Source: Herbaspirillum sp. DW155
Lineage (GTDB): Bacteria; Pseudomonadota; Gammaproteobacteria; Burkholderiales; Burkholderiaceae_D
DNA length: 64,000 bases
Direction of reading: 5' to 3'
NCBI RefSeq assembly: GCF_037076565.1
Contig: NZ_AP029028.1
Coordinates: 1,612,001-1,676,000 of the forward strand
The notes under the pieces are model-generated. The model did no database searches. It was not told where the DNA came from and worked only from the letters and a program-made list of their open reading frames with translations. A program made the position numbers and the translations under genes. Within the stretch, counting starts at the first letter, position 1. The number at the start of each line of letters is the position of its first letter. Positions 9,670 to 19,082 of the stretch are shown here, in pieces.

Positions 9670-10563
9670 TCATCGGCCGGCTTGCGGCTGCAAGGCCTGC
9701 ACCGGCGGGTCGAGCCTGAGCAGGCCGTTGAAAGCCTGTTCCAGCGTCGAGCGGCTGGCCGTGGTGAAGCCGGCCAGCGAGCCGGTGGCGGCCTGGCCGA
9801 ACAGGCCCTGGGTCTCCAGCAGGCGCTGCAATTGCCGGGTCACGGCCTGGCCGGTATCGATGACGTCCGGTACGGCACCCGCCAGGTGCCGGCAGACGCT
9901 TTCGATGGCCGGGCGCACGAAGGGGTAGTGCGTGCAGCCCAGCACCAGCGTGTCGGCGCCTTGTTCGAGCAGCGGCGCCAGGTAGCGTTCCAGCAGTTGT
10001 GCCGTGGCCGGGGAGTGCAGTTCGCCTTTCTCGATCAGGTTCACCAGGCCGACGCAGGCTTGCGGCAGGTAGCGGACCTGGTATTGCGCCTCCATCTGCG
10101 CCTGCAGCGCGGCAAAGCGCTGGCTGGTCAGCGTGCTGCGCGTGGCCAGCACGCCCACGATGCCGCTGCGGGTTTGCTGGGCAGCCGGCTTGAGGCCGGG
10201 TTCGATGCCCACCACCACCAGTTGCGGCCAGCGTGTGCGGATGGCCTGGATGGCGGCTGCCGTGGCGGTATTGCAGGCCACCACCAGGGCTTTCACGCCT
10301 TGTTCAAGCAGGAAGGACGCAATGATCAGCGAGCGCTCCACGATCTGCGCACAGGTCTTGTCGCCATAGGGCGCATAGCCGGAGTCGGCAAAGTAGAGCA
10401 GCTGTTCGCGGGGCAGGGCGGCGTGGATGTGCCGCAGCACCGACAGGCCGCCGATGCCGGAATCGAAAATGCCGACCGCAGCGTTGGCTGCGGCCGGCAT
10501 CGGGGTACTGCTGGCGGACCCTGCGGCAGAAGGCGCACTGACCTGCTTGACGGCTTCATTCAT
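9670..10563 (-). CDS. murI: Glutamate racemase
   Basis: Interconverts L- and D-glutamate for peptidoglycan (EC 5.1.1.3). Both catalytic cysteines are present: VVACNTA (C97 from the chosen start) and LGCTHYP (about C212). The substrate-binding FDSGIGG loop (about 33-39) and DSGYAPYG are intact. The ATG at 10563 is preferred; an in-frame TTG exists at 10605, directly after the fumarase stop. The first 28 residues are Ala/Ser/Pro-rich and outside the conserved core. It lies 42 bp downstream of the fumarase gene on the same strand, so the two may be co-transcribed. Confidence 0.95.
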   Translation of the reverse strand: MNEAVKQVSAPSAAGSASSTPMPAAANAAVGIFDSGIGGLSVLRHIHAALPREQLLYFADSGYAPYGDKTCAQIVERSLIIASFLLEQGVKALVVACNTATAAAIQAIRTRWPQLVVVGIEPGLKPAAQQTRSGIVGVLATRSTLTSQRFAALQAQMEAQYQVRYLPQACVGLVNLIEKGELHSPATAQLLERYLAPLLEQGADTLVLGCTHYPFVRPAIESVCRHLAGAVPDVIDTGQAVTRQLQRLLETQGLFGQAATGSLAGFTTASRSTLEQAFNGLLRLDPPVQALQPQAGR

Positions 10564-10605
10564 GGTGCTGCGCGCGCTCCTGCTGCAAGGTTTGCCCGAG
10601 GTCAA

Positions 10606-12147
10606 TCAGGCCGTGGTGACGGGGATCTTGGACAGCGACACGCTCTGGGCGATCTTTTCCTTCCATTCGGCAGGCCCCGTGTTGTGCACCGAGATGCCGT
10701 TGGCGTCGACCGCCACGGTCACCGGCATGTCCTTGACCTCGAATTCATAGATCGCTTCCATGCCCAGGTCGGCAAAGCCCAGCACCTTGGCCGACTTGAT
10801 CGCCTTGGAAACCAGGTAGGCCGAGCCACCCACGGCCATCAGGTAGGCCGACTTGTGCTTCTTGATGGCTTCGATGGCGGCGGGACCGCGCTCGGACTTG
10901 CCGATCATGGAGATCAGGCCGGTCTGCTCCAGCATCATGTCGGTGAACTTGTCCATGCGGGTGGCGGTGGTCGGGCCGGCCGGGCCCACCACTTCGTCAC
11001 GCACCGGATCGACCGGGCCGACGTAGTAGATCACGCGGTTGGTGAAGTCCACCGGCAGCTTCTCGCCCTTGGCCAGCATGTCCTGGATGCGCTTGTGGGC
11101 GGCATCGCGGCCGGTCAGCATCTTGCCGTTCAACAGCAGGGTCTGGCCCGGCTTCCAGGAGGCGACTTCTTCCTTGGTCAGGGTATCCAGATCAACGCGC
11201 TTGGACTTCTCGGTGTCGGCCACCCACTGCACTTGCGGCCAGTCCGACAGCGACGGCGGTTCCATGTACGCGGGGCCCGAGCCATCCAGCACGAAGTGGC
11301 CGTGGCGGGTCGCGGCACAGTTGGGGATCATTGCCACCGGCTTGGAAGCCGCATGGGTCGGATGCATCATGATCTTCACATCCAGCACGGTGGTCAGGCC
11401 GCCCAGGCCCTGTGCGCCGATGCCCAGTGCGTTGACCTTCTCATAGAGCTCGATACGCAGCTCTTCGGTCTTGTTCTGCGGGCCGCGCTTCAAGAGCTCG
11501 TACATGTCGATGTCTTCCATCAGCACTTCCTTGGCCATCAGCATGGCCTTCTCGGCAGTGCCGCCGATACCGATGCCCAGCATGCCCGGCGGGCACCAGC
11601 CGGCACCCATGGTGGGCACGGTCTTCAACACCCAGTCCACCAGGTTGTCGGAAGGGTTGAGCATGACGAACTTGGTCTTGTTCTCGGAGCCGCCGCCCTT
11701 GGCCGCGATCTGCACGTCCACCGTATTGCCGGGCACCAGTTCCATGTGGATCACGGCCGGGGTGTTGTCCTTGGTGTTTTTGCGCTCGAACTGCGGGTCG
11801 GCCACGATGGAGGCGCGCAGCACGTTGTCCGGGTGCGAGTAGCCGCGGCGCACGCCTTCGTTGACGGCATCGGCGATCGAGCCCGAGAAGCCTTCGAAGC
11901 GCACGCCCATGCCGATCTTCAGGAACACGTTGACGATGCCGGTGTCCTGGCAGATCGGGCGCTTGCCCTCGGCGCACATGCGCGAGTTGGTCAGGATCTG
12001 GGCGATCGCATCCTTGGCGGCCGGGCTCTGCTCGGTCTCGTAGGCGCGCGCCAGGTGTTGAATGTAATCGGCCGGATGGTAGTAGCTGATGTACTGCAGC
12101 GCGGCGGCGACGGATTCGATGAGATCGTCTTGCTTGATGATGGTCAT
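10606..12147 (-). CDS. fumA: Class I (iron-sulfur) fumarate hydratase
   Basis: A 513-residue homodimeric [4Fe-4S] fumarase converting fumarate to malate in the TCA cycle (EC 4.2.1.2). The N-terminal alpha domain carries the cluster-ligand signature ICQDTG (about residues 64-69), the conserved GIGGTAEKAM and PTHAASKPVA segments follow, and the C-terminal domain ends with HNTGPAEWKEKI. The length and domain order match the FumA/FumB type rather than the class II FumC type. The start ATG at 12147 follows GAGAGAA. Class I enzymes are oxygen- and superoxide-sensitive. Confidence 0.95.
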   Translation of the reverse strand: MTIIKQDDLIESVAAALQYISYYHPADYIQHLARAYETEQSPAAKDAIAQILTNSRMCAEGKRPICQDTGIVNVFLKIGMGVRFEGFSGSIADAVNEGVRRGYSHPDNVLRASIVADPQFERKNTKDNTPAVIHMELVPGNTVDVQIAAKGGGSENKTKFVMLNPSDNLVDWVLKTVPTMGAGWCPPGMLGIGIGGTAEKAMLMAKEVLMEDIDMYELLKRGPQNKTEELRIELYEKVNALGIGAQGLGGLTTVLDVKIMMHPTHAASKPVAMIPNCAATRHGHFVLDGSGPAYMEPPSLSDWPQVQWVADTEKSKRVDLDTLTKEEVASWKPGQTLLLNGKMLTGRDAAHKRIQDMLAKGEKLPVDFTNRVIYYVGPVDPVRDEVVGPAGPTTATRMDKFTDMMLEQTGLISMIGKSERGPAAIEAIKKHKSAYLMAVGGSAYLVSKAIKSAKVLGFADLGMEAIYEFEVKDMPVTVAVDANGISVHNTGPAEWKEKIAQSVSLSKIPVTTA

Positions 12148-12178
12148 GGCTGGTTCTCTCGGTTTGGATGAGGCAAAG

Positions 12179-12790
12179 TCAGTGCGGCTTGTCGGAGGGT
12201 TCGGAAGGATGCACCATCAGCCGGTCGCAATAGGCGATGGCCATGGCCGACAAAAGGAAGGCGATATGGATGCCGGTCTGGGCGATGAGCGTCTTGGCGT
12301 CATACAGATTGGCATTGATGAAGGTTTTGAGCAGATGGATCGACGAGATCCCGATGATGGCCGTGGCCAGCTTGACCTTCAGGACAGAAGCGTTCACATG
12401 CGAGAGCCACTCCGGCTGGTCCGGATGGCCTTCCAGGTTCATGCGGGAGACGAAAGTTTCATATCCCCCCACGATCACCATGATCAGCAGGTTGGAAATC
12501 ATCACCACGTCGATCAGCGCCAGTACCACCAGCATGATGGTTTGTTCATTGAGCTTTTCCGGGCGGATGGCACCGGGGATGGCGACCGCATCGAGGATAT
12601 GATCCAGCGAACTGGCGCTGCCCATGGCCGCGCCGATCAGGTCCACCAGCTCGACCCAGAAGTGATAGACGTAGACGCACTGGGCCAGGATCAGGCCCAG
12701 ATAGAGCGGCAGCTGCAGCCAGCGGCTCATGAAAATCAGGTTGGGCAGGATGCCGATCTTGCGGGGAGGCTGGGGCGACGAGTTTTTCAT
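12179..12790 (-). CDS. YqhA family (UPF0114/TIGR00645) inner-membrane protein
   Basis: A 203-residue integral membrane protein with four predicted helices: about 29-50 (YLGLILAQCVYVYHFWVEL), 85-108 (MLVVLALIDVVMISNLLIMV), 138-160 and 167-186. The motifs SRWLQLPLYLGL and GGYETFVSR are typical of the YqhA/UPF0114 family. The function is not established. Adjacency to the fumarase gene (31 bp, same strand) suggests co-transcription. Confidence 0.88.
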   Translation of the reverse strand: MKNSSPQPPRKIGILPNLIFMSRWLQLPLYLGLILAQCVYVYHFWVELVDLIGAAMGSASSLDHILDAVAIPGAIRPEKLNEQTIMLVVLALIDVVMISNLLIMVIVGGYETFVSRMNLEGHPDQPEWLSHVNASVLKVKLATAIIGISSIHLLKTFINANLYDAKTLIAQTGIHIAFLLSAMAIAYCDRLMVHPSEPSDKPH

Positions 12791-13221
12791 GTGTCTGGCT
12801 ACGCTTGATTCTGGCGGATTATGGCGATATCCGATGATGGTACCGATGCCGCTGTCGCAGCATGGCGTCGGATTTGGGGCCGTATTCTACACGCCCTTGG
12901 GCCAATTCCGGGGACGGCCCTTCATCCAATGGCCGATCCGCTGTGCACCCGGCTGCAGCCATGCCTGCGGGAAACATCATCCTGTGCCAGAATGCCAAGA
13001 TGTTGTCTTGAACATCAGAGAACATCGCAGCGATATGAAGTTCTGCGTCCATGTAGCCCGGGTGGCATCTGCCGCCCCTGCTTGCGCACGTGGCCGCCAT
13101 TGCTGGTCAGCCCTGATGCAAGCGGCCTGCCGCGCCGGAGGGGCGCTGCTTGTGTAAGGACTGAGTAAGTGAAACGGCCTATGTTTTGCGGAAAGCAAAA
13201 ACAAACCTAGTGGAGACTACC
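12791..13221. other. Intergenic region between divergent yqhA-like gene and acs
   Basis: About 430 bp holding the promoters of the leftward yqhA-fumA-murI group and of acs. Open frames here are low quality (Cys/Arg/Ala-rich, no ribosome sites). A small hairpin TTTTGC-ggaaa-GCAAAA sits about 25 bp before the acs start. No confident promoter hexamers. Confidence 0.45.
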
Positions 13222-15204
<1,983 letters not shown>

Positions 15205-15221
15205 GCCAGTTTGCAGGCGAG

Positions 15222-15270
15222 CCGGCAGGGCAGGGCGTTGCAGGATGGACGCCGGCCCTGCCGGTTTTTT
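15222..15270 (+). terminator. Intrinsic terminator of acs
   Basis: CCGGCAGGGC and GCCCTGCCGG pair perfectly across a 23-base loop and are followed by TTTTTT, 18 bp after the acs stop. Confidence 0.85.
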
Positions 15271-15301
15271 ATGGTCTTTTTGAAAAATATGCAGAAAAGA
15301 C

Positions 15302-15329
15302 TTGGCTTCGGTGAGAAGCTTGCTATAAT
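15302..15329 (+). promoter_or_regulatory. Sigma-70 promoter of tRNA-Ser
   Basis: TTGGCT at 15302-15307, a 16-base spacer, and a consensus TATAAT at 15324-15329, placed 33 bp before the mature tRNA 5' end. Confidence 0.75.
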
Positions 15330-15361
15330 GCATGGCTTCGCTGAATGCGAACCCGAATCCA

Positions 15362-15452
15362 GGAGAGGTGGATGAGTGGTTTAAGTCGCACGCCTGGAAA
15401 GCGTGTATAGGTTCATAGCCTATCGGGGGTTCGAATCCCCCCCTCTCCGCCA
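15362..15452 (+). tRNA. tRNA-Ser (anticodon GGA), probable island attachment gene
   Basis: A 91-nt class II tRNA with a long variable arm and encoded CCA. The acceptor stem is GGAGAGG/CCTCTCC, and the anticodon loop CTGGAAA gives GGA. The T-loop reads GGTTCGAATCC. Its last 23 bases plus three flanking bases are repeated imperfectly at 18404-18428, so this gene appears to be the integration site of the segment to its right. Confidence 0.97.
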
Positions 15453-15455
15453 GTA
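15430..15455 (+). repeat. Left attachment-like repeat (tRNA-Ser 3' end)
   Basis: The 26-base stretch from the T-loop through CCA and GTA. Compared with 18404-18428 it differs by one C in the C-run and one C/T change. Both copies are in direct orientation, as expected for attL/attR. Confidence 0.75.
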
Positions 15456-15460
15456 TGAAT

Positions 15461-15488
15461 AAAGGCCTGCAGCGATGCGGGCCTTTTT
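15461..15488 (+). terminator. Intrinsic terminator downstream of tRNA-Ser
   Basis: AAAGGCCTGC and GCGGGCCTTTTT form a stem with one mismatch and a U-tract, 8 bp after the tRNA CCA. Confidence 0.8.
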
Positions 15489-15524
15489 CTTGTGCTATTC
15501 AAAAGCGGTTGTGCTATTCATCAG

Positions 15525-16247
15525 CTATAGATTCGAAAAGCGAGGAAGCAGATCTTGATCTGCAAGGCGAATCTCAATGGCATTTGCTGCCTTGATGTGC
15601 TCCTTGTTTTTTACAGAGAACGTTTCGTCCGAGACGCTGACGACGATTGTTCCTTTCTGCTTCTTGTCTTTGTCCCGAACCGCAATCAGCTCTGGAGCCT
15701 CTGGTACCTGTGCGGGAGTCAAAATCTCAGGCAAATAGAGCATCCAGCCGACGCCAGGGTGATCTTCAAAGACGGCATGTCGGGTTGCATAGGGAGGAGG
15801 GCTTACCTGAATAAATGGCGCAGGGAAGATTTCTAGAAGTGTATTGATAATCTGAACAATATTTCCCTTTTTCTCTAGTGCTTGCACAGCCTTGGAATTG
15901 AGTTCGAAAGAGGACCTCGAGTGATTAGAGGCAATTGCCACTTTGTGTAGCAAGACGGCGCCGCCTGTATCTTCTTTTCCGTTCCATACACCTAATCTTC
16001 GAAACTGTTCAGATCGGTCAGATTTTTCCTCTTCTTGAAAAATAGCGATAGCTGCTGGTGATGGTCCATTTTTATCAAAGGCGATGTTACGCCGGGCGTT
16101 GTCAGGGGTGTCCGCCGGTGGGCACCAATCCTCAAGCGGCATACCTATTTGGTCCAAGAGAATGGCCACTCGCCAAAGCTGATTAAGTTGCTCAGAAATG
16201 CTGGGCAGCGTTTCGAGCCCAGATCGATAGGGGAATTTAATGTTCAT
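15525..16247 (-). CDS. Imm52-type immunity protein (TsiT-like)
   Basis: A 240-residue soluble acidic/neutral protein without signal or membrane segments. It lies directly downstream of the Tox-REase-5 toxin gene, separated by 4 bp, the usual place for the cognate antidote. Its size, composition and the motif YATRHAVFEDHPGVGWMLYLP resemble Imm52 family proteins, which accompany Tox-REase-5 toxins such as Pseudomonas TseT/TsiT. The family assignment rests on position plus a remembered pattern, not on an alignment. It would act in the cytoplasm by binding the toxin and protecting the producer and its sister cells. Confidence 0.7.
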   Translation of the reverse strand: MNIKFPYRSGLETLPSISEQLNQLWRVAILLDQIGMPLEDWCPPADTPDNARRNIAFDKNGPSPAAIAIFQEEEKSDRSEQFRRLGVWNGKEDTGGAVLLHKVAIASNHSRSSFELNSKAVQALEKKGNIVQIINTLLEIFPAPFIQVSPPPYATRHAVFEDHPGVGWMLYLPEILTPAQVPEAPELIAVRDKDKKQKGTIVVSVSDETFSVKNKEHIKAANAIEIRLADQDLLPRFSNL

Positions 16248-16251
16248 CGGA

Positions 16252-16839
16252 TTACGGCATAAAAACCACGGTTATTAGCAGTCCTTCGTCCAGAAATATT
16301 CGCTTCATGTGATCGGCAACGAATTTCTCCATGAAGTACCAATTGAGTCTTGCGGGCGGAGAAGCCGTTGTAACACGACTTTGTTTTTCCGCTTGATTCA
16401 TCAGTTCTTGATATCCGGTGAAAGAGAAAAAGAACTTTGGCGTGTCCGTCTCTTGATCAAAAAAATGTGCATATCGGGCCTTCGCTTCCTGCAAGAGACA
16501 TTCAGAAGAGCGGAATCCATCGAAGTCCACACCAGAAAATGCCCACTCAGTATAGGGCGCAAAGCCCGTCACTCGCGCTTGGTACTCGCGAGAGATATCG
16601 GACATATTCCATCGCCGCGACACTACTGCACCGCCGTTAGGCGGACATTCCTTACATTTTTCGCTCTGCTTTGTCACGTCAACTTGAGCAAGCGGCTTGC
16701 TTTGAGCTTCTTCAGCTTTATTGGAATTTGTATAGACCGCAGCGGCGCCGCCCGCTACGACAGCAGTGCCAGCTATTCCCAGCCACGCTGCTACTTCAGC
16801 AGAGATGACCGGCACGAACGGGATAGCGAGAAAACCCAT
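16252..16839 (-). CDS. Type VI effector with Tox-REase-5 nuclease domain (TseT-like)
   Basis: A 195-residue protein. The first 40 residues contain a hydrophobic stretch (IPFVPVISAEVAAWLGIAGT, continuing to VVAGG) that probably helps chaperone binding or membrane passage. A CKECPP motif follows (about residues 62-67). The C-terminal two thirds match the Tox-REase-5 pattern: YQARVTGF, EWAFSGVDFDGF and CLLQEAKARYAHFF, where the D and E-x-K residues would form the restriction-endonuclease-like active site. Family knowledge: such toxins cut DNA in the recipient cell. The gene order PAAR, DUF4123, small protein, this toxin, immunity protein is that described for TseT in Pseudomonas aeruginosa. Confidence 0.82.
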   Translation of the reverse strand: MGFLAIPFVPVISAEVAAWLGIAGTAVVAGGAAAVYTNSNKAEEAQSKPLAQVDVTKQSEKCKECPPNGGAVVSRRWNMSDISREYQARVTGFAPYTEWAFSGVDFDGFRSSECLLQEAKARYAHFFDQETDTPKFFFSFTGYQELMNQAEKQSRVTTASPPARLNWYFMEKFVADHMKRIFLDEGLLITVVFMP

Positions 16840-16841
16840 GC

Positions 16842-17201
16842 TTATTCCTCTTCTTGTTCTGAAGTGCGAGCAAAGTAGCGCAGCACATCTTTCATATCAG
16901 TCAGCCGCTGCTCAGGCGTGGCATCGGGCTTGCTCAGGTATTGTTGCGTCTCCGGCCGTTGGAATATTCCGGGCAGATCGGCGGACATGTACATCATGTA
17001 GATGAGCGAAGGCGTCTGCGTGAATCCAAGGTTCAGCCCATTGTCATAGGCGGCGCGCATTCGTCCGATGATCTCGGCGCGGTCTGGCTGCGCCTGGAGA
17101 TCAGCCCGATCTGCCAGGAACTCATCGGCAACCGCAGCAACGAAATTGTCAGTGTCGCGGGCCTGTATCTTCTGGAATTGTTCTTCAGTGATTCTGAGCA
17201 T
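16842..17201 (-). CDS. Small type VI co-chaperone-like protein (co-TecT position)
   Basis: A 119-residue soluble alpha-helical protein starting MLRITEEQFQKI at ATG 17201, overlapping the end of the DUF4123 gene by 17 bp; its stop is 2 bp before the toxin start. There is no catalytic motif. In the TseT cluster of Pseudomonas the equivalent gene encodes a co-chaperone that acts with the DUF4123 adaptor to load the toxin onto PAAR. The role here is inferred from position and size only. An in-frame upstream extension exists but is Cys/Arg-rich and overlaps the adaptor gene. Confidence 0.75.
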   Translation of the reverse strand: MLRITEEQFQKIQARDTDNFVAAVADEFLADRADLQAQPDRAEIIGRMRAAYDNGLNLGFTQTPSLIYMMYMSADLPGIFQRPETQQYLSKPDATPEQRLTDMKDVLRYFARTSEQEEE

Positions 17202-17691
17202 GATGCCTTCCAATGCGCACACGACGGCCATCCATGAAAAACAGCCATTCGGTAATCCCTTCGAACAGATAGCTACGCTGCGCCTCATCAAAATCCCGCG
17301 CGGCATTGGCCAGCGCTCGCGGATCCCATAAACGCAGCAGGGCCTGTCGACCGTCTGGCAGCACGACCTGCACGCGGGCCTACAGCGTGGCCGCCATTTC
17401 ATCCAGGCCCATTGGACTGATGAGCCATGACACTGCGGGAGACCTTGCTTCCAGTCGCGTCACATCGCCGTGCAGATCGGCGGGAGCGTTTTCGGCATCC
17501 AGTAGCCACGGTCCTGATGGAGCGAGATGCGCATCGACCGTACCGAGGAAGAGCCCGCGCATGTACAGATCTTCCTCAAGGGCCTTTTCGTAATGAGCCT
17601 GGTAGTGAAAGCCATCCACCAGGGCATATAGCTTGAGGTGCGGCATGGTGCTGCGCAGTTGCGCAAGCCGCTGTTGAATGTCGGCAGGCAT
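17185..17691 (-). pseudogene. DUF4123 (TecT-like) type VI adaptor interrupted by an in-frame TAG
   Basis: Reading from ATG 17691 gives MPADIQQRLAQL... through DUF4123 features such as YALVDGFHY and WLISPMGLDEMAATL, then a TAG at 17380-17382. The same frame continues with ARVQVVLPDGRQALLRLWD, the conserved second half of DUF4123, to a stop at 17185. One C-to-T change of a CAG (Gln) codon would explain the stop. The start overlaps the PAAR stop by one base (TGATG), suggesting coupled translation. DUF4123 proteins load toxins onto PAAR/VgrG; a truncated adaptor would probably not, unless the stop is suppressed or is a sequencing error. Confidence 0.85.
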
Positions 17692-18098
17692 CAGTCGCGC
17701 ACGATCATGGTTGCGCCGGACTTCGCTGCATTCATCAGGCAACTGAGGCAGATGCCAGAATCTGCTGGGGGCAGTGCATTGGTCAGGGTGCTGGCGGCAG
17801 TGGAAGCGTTGGCGGCCGTATCTGCATCCTGTTCCATGGAGTGTGTAGTGACCGCCTGTGTGGCCATCAGGACCGCACCACATGCGGTGCGGTCTCCCTC
17901 GCGAGCAGGTGCCTTGCCGTTAGTGATCATGTCTTCGGCACCGGTGGTGATCGGGAAGGTCCCTTTGCAGCGCGGGCAGAAGGTCAAGTCACCGATGCCT
18001 GCCACGGCCTTGCCATGGATCAGAAAGGTCTGATCGCCGCTGATGACCGTGCCGCCATGGCTGGTCTTGTCTCCAATGGTGATGAATGGACGACTCAT
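17691..18098 (-). CDS. PAAR-domain type VI spike-tip protein
   Basis: A 135-residue protein whose first 95 residues form a PAAR repeat domain: SRPFITIGDKTSHGGTV, HGKAVAGIGDL and NGKAPAREGDRTACGA. C/H residues suit the zinc site at the cone tip (CPRC, H14 and others). A C-terminal tail of about 40 residues with two cysteines (CLSC) follows. PAAR proteins cap VgrG on the secretion needle and carry effectors. It is the first gene of the cassette and should be co-transcribed with the four genes after it. No VgrG or core type VI genes lie in this window. Confidence 0.92.
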   Translation of the reverse strand: MSRPFITIGDKTSHGGTVISGDQTFLIHGKAVAGIGDLTFCPRCKGTFPITTGAEDMITNGKAPAREGDRTACGAVLMATQAVTTHSMEQDADTAANASTAASTLTNALPPADSGICLSCLMNAAKSGATMIVRD

Positions 18099-18403
18099 GA
18101 TTACCTCGCCAGGTTAGACATGACGCACAAGTCGCTACATAGATTGGATTTGACTCAGAACCGAGTCCATCCAAGCGGCATTTAGAGAAATTGAGATTGC
18201 ATTGGGATAATGATTCCGTTAAGCCTAAAAAATAGGCACCGTTGTGAAAGTCGGCAGGGGGGCGCATCTAGATAGCGGGCATGGCCCTTATTCACATGAT
18301 TTTCCACCATAGTTGGTGATAACTAACTGATTAAAAATTAATCGAATGACAGCTTTTTCCAGCTTTCCGAGGAAACCCGCATGGCATAGCCAAAGTGCGT
18401 TAA
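18099..18403. other. AT-rich leader upstream of the PAAR cassette
   Basis: About 305 bp without a gene, lower in GC than its flanks. It should hold the leftward promoter for the PAAR operon. A small hairpin GCCTA-aaaaa-TAGGC lies near 18219-18233. No recognisable gene remnants. Confidence 0.45.
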
Positions 18404-18428
18404 TTCGAATCCCCCCTTTCCGCCAGTA
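18404..18428 (+). repeat. Right attachment-like repeat (partial tRNA-Ser 3' end)
   Basis: ttcgaatcccccc followed by tttccgccagta repeats the end of tRNA-Ser including CCA, with one base missing and one substitution. No upstream part of a tRNA is present, so it is not a functional gene. Confidence 0.75.
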
Positions 18429-18431
18429 GTC

Positions 18432-18461
18432 AAAAAAGCCCCGCACTACGGGGCTTTTTTT
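18432..18461 (+). terminator. Intrinsic terminator after the partial tRNA end
   Basis: AAAAAAGCCCCG, a five-base loop, then CGGGGCTTTTTT. It lies four bases after the repeat and is plausibly the original terminator of tRNA-Ser, displaced by the inserted segment. Confidence 0.85.
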
Positions 18462-18561
18462 GGGGAAAAATTAATCCGATCGGTGGCCTGCCGCAAACCA
18501 CCTTCCCCTTCCAAAACCCACTTTTAACTGCAATTCAACAATCCCTCTGACGTCGTAATCA

Positions 18562-18756
18562 TCAGCTTGTTGTCTTTGCGGAGCGGGCATCGCGACCTCG
18601 CGCGGATGGATCCGCTGCTGACGACGCGGTTTTTTTGCGCAAGTGGAAAAAGAGCCAGATCGCAAATGCCGATCCGCAAATCGTGGCGTAGAGAAGATAA
18701 AAATACGCCACCGTTTTTAGTATGCTTTGGGCGCCTTGGATCAAATCGAGGAGCAT
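18562..18756 (-). CDS. Hypothetical small single-pass membrane protein
   Basis: A 64-residue frame from ATG 18756. It has one strong membrane helix (AYFYLLYATICGSAFAIWLF, about residues 15-34) followed by a basic stop-transfer HLRKK and a hydrophilic tail. No good ribosome site is visible, and the frame continues open upstream to 18885. I do not recognise a family. Confidence 0.35.
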   Translation of the reverse strand: MLLDLIQGAQSILKTVAYFYLLYATICGSAFAIWLFFHLRKKTASSAADPSARGRDARSAKTTS

Positions 18757-19082
18757 CTGTGTCTTTAAGTTCTTGATCACTCTTCGGTATTCCGGCTTCG
18801 CTATCCCGGCGCCCATTCGAAGAGGAAGGATCTGTTGGTTATTGCCTTTGGGCAATCGTGATGGTAGCCGGAAACATCCAGCCAAGGATAATATTTAACC
18901 CCTTTTGCGCATGTCGAACCTGTGTGTGGGATCGCCGATACAGTCCATCCTCACCTCTTGGGAAATGAAGCGTCCACGAGGAGCGGGCGATTCCGATTGA
19001 TACCGTAGTTGTCCCATAGTCGAACCGGCCGATGAGCGTACCATCGCATCCCATCGCTTCCCTGGACCTGATGATCAGCACG

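Larger units (their letters stand above)
15430..18428. mobile_element. Putative 3-kb genomic islet in tRNA-Ser carrying a type VI effector cassette
   Basis: Bounded by direct repeats of the tRNA-Ser 3' end. The content is entirely minus-strand: a PAAR-adaptor-toxin-immunity cassette. The immunity and toxin genes have a visibly lower GC content than neighbouring housekeeping genes. No integrase or transposase is present, so the segment is either a remnant or was moved by an element in trans. The direct repeats are seen in sequence; the islet interpretation is inference. Confidence 0.6.

Noticed and set aside
9682..12171. An 829-codon plus-strand frame opposite murI and fumarase
   Set aside because: Shadow of two well-identified minus-strand enzymes; Gly/His/Arg-rich with no ribosome site.
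12819..13204. Small frames in the gap before acs
   Set aside because: Cys/Arg-rich composition, no ribosome sites, both strands equally open because of high GC.
15430..18428. A complete second tRNA-Ser at the right repeat
   Set aside because: Only the last part of the T-arm, acceptor strand and CCA are present; no D-arm or anticodon arm precedes it.
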